From the IMG/VR virus record IMGVR_UViG_3300032116_000647, positions 1 through 36,343 of that record: a stretch of 36,343 nucleotides of DNA; one strand, written 5' to 3'. Below are positions 15,267-24,348 of this stretch, in pieces. The notes beneath the pieces are model-generated. The model was not told where the DNA came from. It worked only from the letters and a program-made list of their open reading frames with translations, and did no database searches. Within the stretch, counting starts at the first letter, position 1, and each line of letters opens with the position of its first letter. The position numbers were made by a program, and so were the translations under genes. The stretch comes from a virus.

Positions 15267-15725
15267 ATGGCCCGCGCGCGCGTTTACAACGACAACGTTC
15301 ATCCTCACCGGGAGCTGTTCAAGGGTACGCAGATCGAGATCCATGCCGGCGGCTACGTCGACATGGACTTCGAGGACGCGCTTCTCTTTGAAGGGCAGTT
15401 CTTCCCGATGATCAAGAACGCGGGGGGCCAGCAGTGCCCGACCTCCTACAAGCGGTTGCGCGTCGTGGCGCTCGACAAGGTAACGCCCGCCGAGGTGCCA
15501 CTTGTCTGCCACGCGACCGGCCAGAAGGTCGCGACGACCGAGGAGCTCGCCGCGCTCAACCGCGAGCACGAGCACCTGCTGCACGACGACGCCAAGGAGC
15601 AGGTCAAAGAGATGCGCGAGAAGGATGAGGAGATCGAGGCGCTCAAGGCGAAGCTGGCGGCGCTCGAGGTTCCGAAGAATAAGGGCGGCCGTCCACGCAA
15701 GAACCCGGAGGCTGCTTCCGCATGA
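15267..15725 (+). CDS. Hypothetical protein with coiled coil and AT-hook-like tail, 152 aa
   Basis: I chose ATG 15267; the frame is open upstream but overlaps the previous gene. Residues 1-90 are a small globular part, about 90-135 a charged coiled coil (HDDAKEQVKEMREKDEEIEA and LKAKLAALE), and the tail is basic, NKGGRPRKNP, resembling an AT-hook (GRPRK) for minor-groove DNA binding. It overlaps the next gene by ATGA. A virion protein that touches packaged DNA is possible; function is unknown. Confidence 0.65.
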   Translation: MARARVYNDNVHPHRELFKGTQIEIHAGGYVDMDFEDALLFEGQFFPMIKNAGGQQCPTSYKRLRVVALDKVTPAEVPLVCHATGQKVATTEELAALNREHEHLLHDDAKEQVKEMREKDEEIEALKAKLAALEVPKNKGGRPRKNPEAASA

Positions 15726-16201
15726 GTGGTGTCACCCGGGTCTACGGCGACGACGAGGCGGGCGCCAAGCTGGTCGGCCGCTGGCGTTACACGCTTACCG
15801 GCCCGGACGGCGCGATCAAGGACGAGCGCGTCGGCACCAACGTCGTCTGCACGAACGGCAAGGAGTTCCTGGCCAGCTTCCTGTACAGCGCAGCCGTCGC
15901 CGCATCGACGTTCACCTGCCGCTACGTCGCGATCGGCACGGATGCCACCGCCGAGGCCGCGGCTAACACGGCGCTCGGCACCGAGCTCGCCCGCGTATCT
16001 GGCGTCGTCTCCTACGTGAGCGGCGCTATCTATAGGGTTACGGGAACTTTCGCCGCGGGCACCGGTACCGGCGCCATCGCCGAGTACGGCGTGTTCAGCT
16101 CGTCGACCGGCGGCACCATGCTGAACCGCGATACCGAGGCGGTGATCAACAAGGGCGCAAGCGACACCCTGACGGCTACCTGCGAGTTGACCATCTCGTG
16201 A
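15722..16201 (+). CDS. Hypothetical structural protein, 159 aa
   Basis: Starts at ATG 15722, overlapping the previous stop. The body is Thr/Ala/Gly-rich with beta-strand pattern (TFTCRYVAIGTDATAEAAAN and GAIYRVTGTFAAGTGTGAI) as seen in phage tail or head-appendage proteins whose C-terminal part describes values per residue of a jelly-roll. No family name can be given. Context: head-tail module. Confidence 0.6.
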   Translation: MSGVTRVYGDDEAGAKLVGRWRYTLTGPDGAIKDERVGTNVVCTNGKEFLASFLYSAAVAASTFTCRYVAIGTDATAEAAANTALGTELARVSGVVSYVSGAIYRVTGTFAAGTGTGAIAEYGVFSSSTGGTMLNRDTEAVINKGASDTLTATCELTIS

Positions 16202-16208
16202 GGGGACC

Positions 16209-16598
16209 GTGGCTGACTTCTCCATCACCATTGCGAACAGCGTAAACACCTTCGGGCCAGCCCCTTCCGACAAGTGGGCGGCCTACGAGTGGAACGCGTT
16301 CACGTGGGGCGAAGGCACGGCTGACCTCGCGACCGACACGCACAAAGTGCTCGGTGAGTCGGTCGCGTTATCCGACACGATCACGGCCGAGGCCGCCTTC
16401 GTCATCAGCATCAGCAACGCGCTGGCGCCGACCGGCGACATGGGCGCCGAGTATCTGACAGACGCCGCGGGCTACGCCTACGTTTTCCCCGACCGCGTGA
16501 CCGACGCCGAAGACCGGGCGATACCCACGTGGACGGCGTCGAGCGGTCCGGCAAGCGGCTGGTCGTCCGCAACCGCCGGCTCAACCAACTGGAGCTAG
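16209..16598 (+). CDS. Hypothetical structural protein, 129 aa
   Basis: GTG start at 16209 with GAGGGG just upstream. The sequence has ITIANSVNTFG and WNAFTWGEGTADL, with repeated short motifs seen in phage appendage proteins, and a Ser/Thr/Trp-rich end (TASSGPASGWSSATAGSTNW). It precedes the adaptor gene by 4 bp. Not recognised; structural by context. Confidence 0.55.
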   Translation: MADFSITIANSVNTFGPAPSDKWAAYEWNAFTWGEGTADLATDTHKVLGESVALSDTITAEAAFVISISNALAPTGDMGAEYLTDAAGYAYVFPDRVTDAEDRAIPTWTASSGPASGWSSATAGSTNWS

Positions 16599-16602
16599 CC
16601 CC

Positions 16603-17244
16603 TTGGAACTTTCCAGCCTCATGGACTACGCGCGGCAGCAGTACAACGCTGTCGGCGACCCGCTTTTCCCGGACGCGCTGGTCCGTAACTGGATCTACGA
16701 CGCCGAGATGGAGCTCGCACGCGAGGCAAAATGCTGCCGCGCGACCTACTCGACGACCAGTGTCGCGAGCCAGCAGGAATACGCCTTCCCGACCCTCGGC
16801 ATTTCGATCAAGCGGGTAACCTACGACGGCGTGCGCGTCATGCCGAAGTCGCTCGACGAGGTGCAAAACCTTACGGCGACTCCGGCCGCAGCGACCGGGA
16901 CGCCATACATCTACGCAATCTGGGACGAAACGGTCATCTTCGGCCCGATCCCAGTCTCAAGCGGCCTGACGATCAAGGTCTATGCCTTCGTCCAGCCGTC
17001 CGAGAAGACCTCGAACAGCGCGACGCTCGACACGCCGAGCCGCTACCACCTCGACTTAGCCGAGTACGTGCTCTACCGCATGTGCGTCACCGACAAAAAC
17101 TACCAGGGTGCAGTGATGCACAAGGAAAACTGGGACAAAAAAGTCCGCGACGCCAAGAAATACGAGCGCCGCATGATGACGGGCGACGGCTTCAGCTTCG
17201 TGCGCGACGAAGAGCGCGAATTCGACCAGCTGGTGATCGGATGA
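16603..17244 (+). CDS. Head-to-tail adaptor / tail accessory protein (P22 gp4 / gp6-like)
   Basis: A 213-aa protein, start TTG 16603 with GGAG 9 bp upstream (ATG 16621 is an alternative). It has the helical N-terminus of phage adaptor proteins (LMDYARQQYNAVGDPLFPD, LVRNWIYDAEMELARE), a beta middle with PYIYAIWDETVIFGPIP, and a helical end (RYHLDLAEYVLYRMC). Such proteins bind under the portal ring and seal the packaged head. It overlaps the next gene by ATGA. Confidence 0.7.
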   Translation: MELSSLMDYARQQYNAVGDPLFPDALVRNWIYDAEMELAREAKCCRATYSTTSVASQQEYAFPTLGISIKRVTYDGVRVMPKSLDEVQNLTATPAAATGTPYIYAIWDETVIFGPIPVSSGLTIKVYAFVQPSEKTSNSATLDTPSRYHLDLAEYVLYRMCVTDKNYQGAVMHKENWDKKVRDAKKYERRMMTGDGFSFVRDEEREFDQLVIG

Positions 17245-19145
17245 CCGCGAAGTACGACGTGACATACCCGCCCAGGGGCCGCGTGGCGCTCGATGGCGGG
17301 CTGAACACGAAGTATGAGCGCTCGCTGATCCCAGACAACGAGTCGCCGTCGTGTCTCAACGTCGTTTTTACGAATGGCGCGGTCGAAACGCGCGCCGGTA
17401 GCACCAAGCTGAACACGGCAGCGGTCGGTTCCTTCGCTTTCGACGGCGTCTACACGCGCCGCGACTCGTCCGGCAGCGAAACCATGGTTGTCTTCGCTGG
17501 CGGCACCGCTTGGGGCCTTGCCGGCACGTCCTTCTCGACGATCGCCAGCGCTCAAAGCGTATTCACGGCCGGCTCTCGCGTCGGTACCGCCCAGTACGAA
17601 AACCACATGTTCATCGGTAACGGCGGCGTTACCCCGTACAAGTACAACGGGACCGCGTTCACGCGGCACGGCGTGCCGGTGCCCTCGCTGAGCGGCTTTT
17701 CGGGGGTTGTCTCGGCTACCGGCGGCACCTTCGCGGCGGCCACCTACCTCTACAAGGTGAGCTACGTCAACGCGCAGTCGGCCGAGGGCGACGTGAGCAG
17801 CGCGTCGACCGGGCTCGCGGTCGGCCTCAACGGCTCGGTCGAGATCACCGGCATTCCGGTGGCACCGACCAGCCACGGCGTCAGCGCGCGGCGACTCTAC
17901 CGAGCCTCGGGCACGGCCGGTTCCTACGAGCGCATCGCGACGATCAGCGACAATACGACGACGACTTTCTCAGACACCAATTTCCCTGCTGGCGCAGCTG
18001 CGCCAACTGACAACGGCGAGCCGCCGAAGTACAGCGTGTGCGTCTACCACGACAACCGACTGTTCATGGACGACGTCCAAAACCCCGGGTTTATTTGGTA
18101 CACGGAGCTCTTCGAGCCCTACACGGTCAAGGCGACCAACTTCATCCGCGTGGGCGATGCGACCGGCGACATCTGCAAGGGCCTCGATGTCTACGACAAC
18201 GGCATCGTGGTACGCGGCGCGCGCGACACCTACCTGAACTACATGCCGTCGACCGATCCGACCGAATGGCGGGTCATCCGCGTGCGCAACGAGTTCGGCA
18301 GCCGGTCGCCGTTCGGCGCGTTTCTCTACGACAACAAGCTGATGTACCCGGTCGTCGCGAACACCAAGTTCGCCGGGTTTGCCGCGCTCAGCGGGTCGAG
18401 CATAGATCCAGAAGCGACCGTGCTCGACCTCGCGACCGCTGGCAGCGACCGCAAGAGCGACCGGATCGAGCCTGACATGTTCCAGGTGGCTGAGGCCGCT
18501 CTCGGTCAGATCAGCGCGCTGGTCTTCAAGGGCAAGGCGTATATCTCGGTTCCTTACGGCTCGGGCGTCACGGCGAACAATCGCGTGTACGTCTTCGATT
18601 TCTCGCGGTCGAATCTCGCCAAGCGCCAAGACGCCGCGTGGTCGCCTCTCGACGGCATCAACGCTGCGCAGTTCACCGTCTACGACGGAAAGCTGTACTA
18701 CGGCAGTAGCTCGGCTACCGGATTCGTCTACCAGCTGGAAGCTGGCGTCTACACCGACGACGGCAGCGCGATTGACTGCTACTTCTGGACGAAAGAGTTC
18801 AGCGGCGTACCGGGAGACGAAAACTCCGAAAAGGACTTCCGTTACGTCAAGCTGCTCGTCGAGAAAACCGGCGCATTCATGATGAATGTGACGGCGCGTA
18901 CCGACTCTGATCTTGGCGAAGGGGTTGCCCAACAGGTCGACCTAGACCCCGGATCAACGCTTTGGGACGACTTCATCTGGGGAAACGCCAGCTGGGGTGG
19001 CGGCACGCAGCAGGAAGAAGTGCGCATCCCGCTGGCGCTGCGCGGCAAGCGCATCCAGCTCAAGTTCAGCAATCAGAACACGGCCGGCTACCGCTTCAAG
19101 GTGCACGGCATGAATTTCAACTACAACGTGAAGGGGAAACGCTGA
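17241..19145 (+). CDS. Tail hub / DNA-stabilisation protein (P22 gp10-like position), 634 aa
   Basis: A large beta-rich protein starting at ATG 17241 (the long open frame upstream is shadow of the adaptor gene). Early motif VALDGGLNTKYERSLIPDNE with SCLNVVFTNGAVETRAGSTK is typical of phage stabilisation or tail-hub proteins that follow the adaptor in podoviruses. Fibronectin-like segments follow (TYLYKVSYVNAQSAEGDVSS), then propeller-type repeats. It would close the portal channel or anchor fibres. The exact P22 gp10 equivalence is inferred from order. Confidence 0.65.
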   Translation: MTAKYDVTYPPRGRVALDGGLNTKYERSLIPDNESPSCLNVVFTNGAVETRAGSTKLNTAAVGSFAFDGVYTRRDSSGSETMVVFAGGTAWGLAGTSFSTIASAQSVFTAGSRVGTAQYENHMFIGNGGVTPYKYNGTAFTRHGVPVPSLSGFSGVVSATGGTFAAATYLYKVSYVNAQSAEGDVSSASTGLAVGLNGSVEITGIPVAPTSHGVSARRLYRASGTAGSYERIATISDNTTTTFSDTNFPAGAAAPTDNGEPPKYSVCVYHDNRLFMDDVQNPGFIWYTELFEPYTVKATNFIRVGDATGDICKGLDVYDNGIVVRGARDTYLNYMPSTDPTEWRVIRVRNEFGSRSPFGAFLYDNKLMYPVVANTKFAGFAALSGSSIDPEATVLDLATAGSDRKSDRIEPDMFQVAEAALGQISALVFKGKAYISVPYGSGVTANNRVYVFDFSRSNLAKRQDAAWSPLDGINAAQFTVYDGKLYYGSSSATGFVYQLEAGVYTDDGSAIDCYFWTKEFSGVPGDENSEKDFRYVKLLVEKTGAFMMNVTARTDSDLGEGVAQQVDLDPGSTLWDDFIWGNASWGGGTQQEEVRIPLALRGKRIQLKFSNQNTAGYRFKVHGMNFNYNVKGKR

Positions 19146-19972
19146 TGGCAGCGGCTGCACCGGCGCCCGTCAACCAGTTCGACGTTGCCCGCAAGCGCGC
19201 GGCGCAGCAAGAGTCGGCAAACTCCCAGCAGGCTGGCGACGCGATCAAGCGGCGTATGGCGAGCATGGGCGGCGGGCCATCCGGCGCCATGGTCAAGCTG
19301 GAGGGGCAGGCGCGCGACGAGTCGGCCAAGCGGCTGGCGACGGCCAATGAAGGCATCGACGTAGCCGAGTCGGCGGAGAACCGCCGCATCGCCGAGATCA
19401 AGGAAGGTCGCGACTTCCAGCGTGGCGAGCGCGAGGCGAGCCAAGAGTTCTCGCGTGGCGAGCGCATGGGCAGCCAGGACTTCGCCGCGTTGCAAGCAGA
19501 AGCGCAGCGCAAGTACCAGACCGGCGAGCGCCTGAGCTCCCAGGAGTTCGCGGCGCTCGAGGCTGGCAAGGGCCGGGACTTCGCCCGCGAAGAGCGGCTC
19601 GGCAGCCAGGAGTTTGCCGCTGGCGAGTCGAAGCTTGGCCGCGACCTGCAGGCCGACCAGTTCGGCCAGACCATGCGTTTCAATGAAAAGCGCGCGTACA
19701 TGGACGACACGTTCAAGAGCGCCAGCATCAACATGCAGAAAGAGCAGTTCGAGAAGAACTTCCACTTCGGCGTTGATCAGTTTCGCCACCAACAGTTCGT
19801 CGACAAGAAAAACCTCGACCTCGCGGCGAAAATCCAGTCCTACAACGAGAACATGGAAGACCCGGGTATGCTCGGTATGGGCGGAATGCTCGGTACCGGT
19901 CTTGGCGGGCGCGGCGGCTTGCTTGGCACCGGCATCGGCCGCAAGAAGGGCAAGAAGTGGAAGGTCTGGTAA
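19145..19972 (+). CDS. Internal virion / ejection-type protein with GER-SQEFA repeats, 275 aa
   Basis: Starts at ATG 19145 overlapping the previous stop (TGATG). The N-terminus has GDAIKRRMASMGG, a motif shared with the genes at 5400 and 19991. Residues about 95-165 hold four copies of a GER..SQEFA unit (GEREASQEFS, GERMGSQDFA, GERLSSQEFA, EERLGSQEFA) in a charged helical region. The C-terminus is Gly-rich and then basic (GRKKGKKWKVW). Long helical, charged proteins between hub and fibre genes are usually ejected with the DNA. No enzymatic motif seen. Confidence 0.65.
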   Translation: MAAAAPAPVNQFDVARKRAAQQESANSQQAGDAIKRRMASMGGGPSGAMVKLEGQARDESAKRLATANEGIDVAESAENRRIAEIKEGRDFQRGEREASQEFSRGERMGSQDFAALQAEAQRKYQTGERLSSQEFAALEAGKGRDFAREERLGSQEFAAGESKLGRDLQADQFGQTMRFNEKRAYMDDTFKSASINMQKEQFEKNFHFGVDQFRHQQFVDKKNLDLAAKIQSYNENMEDPGMLGMGGMLGTGLGGRGGLLGTGIGRKKGKKWKVW

Positions 19973-19990
19973 CAACCGGGGAGCATCATC

Positions 19991-20374
19991 ATGTCTAACG
20001 TTGTCATGCCGCAGCAGCGGCAAAAAGAGAATCAGTCCGGCAAGCTGCTCGCCCTCGGTGGCGCGGCACTCGGCGCAGTCAACCCGGCCATGCTCGGTGC
20101 TTCCGACGCGCTCATGGGCGCAGGCGCAGGCGCAGGCCTGGGCAGCACCGCGAGTTCGCTCCTGAGCGGCCAGCAGAAGCAACGCGCCGAGGTACCGACC
20201 GTCCAAACCTCGGCGATCCAACGCCGCATGGACACGCTGCAGGCGTCCAACGACAACGTGCGCGCGCTCCGCGACGCCGAGTCGTCCCTCATGACGCTGC
20301 CGCCCGCCCAGCAGGCGCAGTACGCCCCTACGATCAAGAAGGCCCGCAGCCTCGCTGAGCAGGAGATTGCCTGA
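19991..20374 (+). CDS. Internal virion-type protein, 127 aa
   Basis: Behind GGGGAG. An Ala/Gly/Leu-rich hydrophobic part (LLALGGAALGAVNPAMLG and GAGAGAGLGSTASSLL) could insert in a membrane, followed by TSAIQRRMDTLQAS, related to the DAIKRRM motif of two other proteins in this window, and a helical end. It overlaps the next gene by TGATG. Possibly a small ejected pore-forming protein; inference from composition and place. Confidence 0.6.
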   Translation: MSNVVMPQQRQKENQSGKLLALGGAALGAVNPAMLGASDALMGAGAGAGLGSTASSLLSGQQKQRAEVPTVQTSAIQRRMDTLQASNDNVRALRDAESSLMTLPPAQQAQYAPTIKKARSLAEQEIA

Positions 20375-21477
20375 TGCCTGGCGTCATCGTCCCGCAGATG
20401 CGCGAGAAGAAGGACCCGCTCGAGGCACTCGCGCGAGGTCTGCAAATCGCCACGCAGGTCTACGGGCTGAAGCAGGCGAGCGACAAAGCGGATGCCGACG
20501 AAGCCGATCGCCTGGAAAAGCAGGGCGAGAAGATGGCGCAGGTCAAGACGCGGCAAGAGCAAGAGCGCGGCGTGCTTACGCCCATGCAGCGCGCGGCCAT
20601 GGCCAAAGACTTCGAGGAGGTCGCCAGTGGGACACCGGGCGCGATTCCGGCTTTCGTGCGCGATGCGCAGACGGGCAAGGAGACGCCGCTGTTCCTCAAG
20701 GTGAGGGGCAAGGAAGTGAAGCCCGACAAAAAGACGACGCTCACCTCGGCCGACACCATGCGCGGCGGCAAGAAGGGCAAGCTAACCAAGTACTCGGACG
20801 GGTCCGAGGACTTCATCGAGGCACCGCCAGACGCAGCTCCCGCCGACAAGTCGCCGCAGAACGGGCAGGACTTGCGCAAGGAGTACAACTCTCATCCGGT
20901 CACCAAACGCACGCAGTCGATCGTCGCGGCCTACAAGAACCTCGAAAAGGCGGCGACGAAGACCGATGGCACGGGCGCGACCGATATCAAGATGGTCTAT
21001 GCGTTCATGAAGATGCAGGACCCCGACTCAGCGGTTCGCGAAGGCGAATACGCAACTGCCGAGAACACCGGCGGCCTCGATGACAAGATCATCAATACGT
21101 ACAACAAGCTGCTCAAGGGGGAGCGGCTTACCCCTGAGCAGCGCCAAGCTTTCCTCGTTGAAGCCGAGGACACGCTTGAGGGGCAGCTGGAGCTGCAGGA
21201 GCAGCAGGACGCTCGCTACGCCGACGTGGCGAAGCAGTTCCAGGTAGACCCGCGGTACGTGATCGACCCGTCTTTCGGCTCGGCCAAAACGAGTCTTGCA
21301 GGCAATCGCTCAACGCGAAAGAAGCCACAGGCAGCAGGCGAAGCTTTCGCGAAACCGGGTGTCGCGCCGCCTGATGTCGCGCTCGACGACATCGACGCCG
21401 AGCTGCGCCGTCGCGGAGCACTTCCCGATGTCGCCGACCGCCCGCAAGACACCGGCCGCCGCACCGGGGGACGTTGA
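20374..21477 (+). CDS. Internal virion protein, 367 aa
   Basis: A charged, helical protein (ALARGLQIATQVYGLKQASD, then DADEADRLEKQGEKMAQV). The central part (LRKEYNSHPVTKRTQSIVAA, KMVYAFMKMQDPDSAVREGE) resembles a segment common in phage internal or ejection proteins. The C-terminal 70 residues are low complexity. No catalytic motif. Position between two similar proteins and before the tail fibre supports an ejectosome component. Confidence 0.65.
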   Translation: MPGVIVPQMREKKDPLEALARGLQIATQVYGLKQASDKADADEADRLEKQGEKMAQVKTRQEQERGVLTPMQRAAMAKDFEEVASGTPGAIPAFVRDAQTGKETPLFLKVRGKEVKPDKKTTLTSADTMRGGKKGKLTKYSDGSEDFIEAPPDAAPADKSPQNGQDLRKEYNSHPVTKRTQSIVAAYKNLEKAATKTDGTGATDIKMVYAFMKMQDPDSAVREGEYATAENTGGLDDKIINTYNKLLKGERLTPEQRQAFLVEAEDTLEGQLELQEQQDARYADVAKQFQVDPRYVIDPSFGSAKTSLAGNRSTRKKPQAAGEAFAKPGVAPPDVALDDIDAELRRRGALPDVADRPQDTGRRTGGR

Positions 21478-21480
21478 GTA

Positions 21481-23247
21481 ATGGCCGACCTGTCCAAGAT
21501 GTCGACCGAAGAGCTGCTCAAGATGCGAGAGCAGGTGGCTACGCCATCTTCTCCGGCGCGTGAGTCGCCACCGCTCGATATCAAGTCGATGTCGACCGAG
21601 CAGCTCTTGCGCGTGCGCGAAGCCGTGGCTGAGCGCGAGCGGCCCAAGCGGTCGATCGGCTCGTCGGTCATGGCAGGTGCTGCGCAAGGCGCGCTCCTTG
21701 GCTTCCCCGACGAAATCGAAGCTGGCGCTGGCGCACTCTTTGACTACGTACAGGCGAAGACCGGCCAGCGCGGTGACATCAGTCTGCGCGACGCCTACGA
21801 AACCCGCCTGAGGCACTCGCGGACCAACTACGACGAGGCCAAGGCGGACAACCCCAAGGCGTTCATCGGCGGCGCGATCGGGGGAGGTCTTGCGACCTCG
21901 TTGCTGAGTCCGGTCGGCCTGGCCAAGGGCGCGACGACTGCCCAGAACATCGGCAAGGCAGCGGGCCTCGGCGCGATCTCGGGCGCAGGCACCAGCGAGG
22001 CGGTGAGCTACGCCAACCCCGAAGGCGCCAAGGAGTTCGGCAAAGACGTGGTGAAGGGCGCCGTGATCGGCGGCGTGCTCCAAGGCGCCGTGTCGGTCGC
22101 CGGCAAAGCGCTCTCCGCGCTAAAGCCCGATAACCTGAAGCAGCTGGCAGCCACCAAGGCGCTCAAGGCCAGCGGCTACATGGGCAAAGACCTGAAGAAC
22201 ATGAGCGAGGGCGCAAAGCTGGCGGCCGGCAGCGAGCTGCTCGAGAAAGGCGTGGTGACTGCCGGCGTATCCCTCGACGACGTGGCGCAACGCGCTGCCG
22301 CGCAGAAGGACGCCGCAGGCCAAGAGATCGGCAAGGCACTCGGCGCGGTCGATGACCTGGTCAACCAGGCCAAAACGATGATCGACGACGGTCTCATCGG
22401 CGGGCAGATGCCGCCGCAGGGCAAAGAAGCGCTCAAGAGCTACGTGGACAAGCAGTTCCAGTTCAACATGTCGAAGATCGGCCAGACGATCGAGAAGACG
22501 TTGATCAAGCCGAACGACAAGAATCCGCTGCTCAAGGGCGAGCTCAACAAGCTGCGCGCCATCGCCGACGACTTCAAGGCAGCTGGTGGCCTCACGATGC
22601 GCGAAGGCAACGTGATCAAGGGCACGCAGGGCAAGATTACCAACTTCAACAGCGACACGGTGCCGCAGGGGTTCAAGAAGGAGCTCTACTCCATCATCCG
22701 CGAGCACCTCGACGACGTAGTCGCCAAAACAGGCAATCTCGAGGCTGCCGTCGCGCAAGGCAGCGGTAAGGCACTTGGCGCAGGCGGAAGCGCCGCGACG
22801 ACCGCGCGCAATCAAGCGGTCAGCGAAGCGTACCAAGGCGCCAAGAAGACCTATGGCGTCATGAAAGAGGCCCAAGAGATCGCGGCTTCTCGCCTAGGCC
22901 AGACCCAAGGAAACCGCGAGATCAGCCTGACCGACACAATCGCTGGCGCTGCGGGTCTGGCGAGCGGTGGCCCCCAGAACGCCATCCTACTCGGCGGCAT
23001 GAACAAGCTGGCGCGGCAGTACGGCGACTCTTTCCTGGCGGCCGGCGCCAAGCGTGTCGCCGAGATCATCGAGAAGGCTCCCGAACGCCTCGGCAAGTTC
23101 GGCTTGCTGCTCGAGGACGCCGCCAGCAAGGGAGCCCCAGCGCTCAATGCCACGCACGTTAGCCTGATGAAGGACCCGGATTACCGGCGCATCCTCGACA
23201 ACTTCGAACGTACTCGCGCCATCTCGCGGCGCCTTGGAGGGAAGTAA
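21481..23247 (+). CDS. Large internal virion / DNA ejection protein, 588 aa
   Basis: The N-terminus carries a duplicated short unit, KMSTEELLKMREQVA and SMSTEQLLRVREAVA, seen in phage internal proteins. Residues about 60-210 are Gly/Ala-rich with several hydrophobic stretches (AFIGGAIGGGLATSLLSPVG, AAGLGAISGAGTSEAVSY), a typical membrane-inserting portion of ejection proteins. The remainder is helical. It is the largest of four consecutive internal-type proteins. It would form part of the channel through the cell envelope. No transglycosylase motif seen. Confidence 0.65.
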   Translation: MADLSKMSTEELLKMREQVATPSSPARESPPLDIKSMSTEQLLRVREAVAERERPKRSIGSSVMAGAAQGALLGFPDEIEAGAGALFDYVQAKTGQRGDISLRDAYETRLRHSRTNYDEAKADNPKAFIGGAIGGGLATSLLSPVGLAKGATTAQNIGKAAGLGAISGAGTSEAVSYANPEGAKEFGKDVVKGAVIGGVLQGAVSVAGKALSALKPDNLKQLAATKALKASGYMGKDLKNMSEGAKLAAGSELLEKGVVTAGVSLDDVAQRAAAQKDAAGQEIGKALGAVDDLVNQAKTMIDDGLIGGQMPPQGKEALKSYVDKQFQFNMSKIGQTIEKTLIKPNDKNPLLKGELNKLRAIADDFKAAGGLTMREGNVIKGTQGKITNFNSDTVPQGFKKELYSIIREHLDDVVAKTGNLEAAVAQGSGKALGAGGSAATTARNQAVSEAYQGAKKTYGVMKEAQEIAASRLGQTQGNREISLTDTIAGAAGLASGGPQNAILLGGMNKLARQYGDSFLAAGAKRVAEIIEKAPERLGKFGLLLEDAASKGAPALNATHVSLMKDPDYRRILDNFERTRAISRRLGGK

Positions 23248-23250
23248 CCA

Positions 23251-24336
23251 ATGCCCGCGCCCAGCGTAACCTACACGCTCACCAACGGGACCACGGCTGA
23301 TGCCAGCCAGGTCATGCAGAACTTCAACGACCTGATCAACGGGATGAGCGACGGCACGAAAGACCTGTCGATCAACGCGCTGACCTTGGCCGGGGCACTA
23401 ACGGCCAACGGCCACGTGAACATCGGCAACGCTTCGGCCGATGACTTGATTGTCAACGCATCACTGGCGTCAAACCTCGTGCCAAAGACGACCAATACGT
23501 ACAACCTAGGCTCGGCCGACGTCGGGGTGGCTGGCGTCTACTTCGGCACGGCTGACACCGACACGGCGCGGATCGTCTCGGCGGCCCTTGCGGCCGACCG
23601 CACGTACACGCTGCCCGACGCTGGTGCCGCAGCCGACTTCGTCATGACGGCGGGAGCGACGGCGATCACTGGGCTCAAGACTTTCCAGGGCGGTCTCTCG
23701 TCAGCGGAATACGTCGGCACCGTACCCGAGGTCGGCGGGTCATCCCCATGGCAGCTCACGGTCGCTCACAAGCGCGTTCAGGTCGTTAATGATGGTGGCG
23801 ATGTCAACCTGCCTACAACGAGCGTGAAGGCTGGAGAGTCGTGGACAATCGAGAACCGTTCGTCGTCGGATCTCGACATCAACGGGAGCGACGGCTCGCT
23901 CATCGTGACGATCCGCACAGGTTACGCAGTAGTTGTCGCACTACAGGACACTCCAACGGCAAATTCCCACTGGCGGCTAACGACTGCGGAAGATACCGGA
24001 TCCTTTACTGGCACGCTTACCGGCTGTACGACAAGCCCGACCGGGACCAGCTACTGGTCCCGCTCCGGAAAGGGCGTCACCATTTTCATCCCTGAGATCG
24101 TCGGCACGTCAAACGCGACATCGGCCACGATTACGGGGCTACCTGCCTCGCTGTTCCCGGCGCGTATCCAGTACGTGGCGTCCTACACATTTGATAACGG
24201 CACGGCGACTTGGGAAAAGTGGACGGTGAACACCGCCGGCACGATCACGCTCTTCAAAAGCTTGTCGTCCACCGGCTTCACGGCCAGCGGCACGAAAGGG
24301 ATTAAAGAGGCCACCGTCAGCTTCATGGTGGGCTGA
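23251..24336 (+). CDS. Tail fibre / receptor-binding protein
   Basis: A 361-aa protein with a tail-fibre N-terminus (PSVTYTLTNGTTADASQVMQ, NFNDLINGMSDGTKDLSINA) and repeated fibre strands (GALTANGHVNIGNASADDLI, TNTYNLGSADVGVAGVYFG), then a beta-rich distal part ending in GIKEATVSFMVG. Such N-termini attach to the tail; the C-terminal part likely binds the receptor. There is no pectate-lyase or peptidase motif. It is the last gene before the sugar genes, so its receptor could be a surface glycan; that is speculation. Confidence 0.75.
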   Translation: MPAPSVTYTLTNGTTADASQVMQNFNDLINGMSDGTKDLSINALTLAGALTANGHVNIGNASADDLIVNASLASNLVPKTTNTYNLGSADVGVAGVYFGTADTDTARIVSAALAADRTYTLPDAGAAADFVMTAGATAITGLKTFQGGLSSAEYVGTVPEVGGSSPWQLTVAHKRVQVVNDGGDVNLPTTSVKAGESWTIENRSSSDLDINGSDGSLIVTIRTGYAVVVALQDTPTANSHWRLTTAEDTGSFTGTLTGCTTSPTGTSYWSRSGKGVTIFIPEIVGTSNATSATITGLPASLFPARIQYVASYTFDNGTATWEKWTVNTAGTITLFKSLSSTGFTASGTKGIKEATVSFMVG

Positions 24337-24348
24337 CAGCAAAAGGGC

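Noticed and set aside
23251-24336. Diversity-generating retroelement acting on the tail fibre
   Set aside because: No reverse transcriptase gene and no duplicated variable/template repeat were seen, although the virion gene order is podovirus-like.
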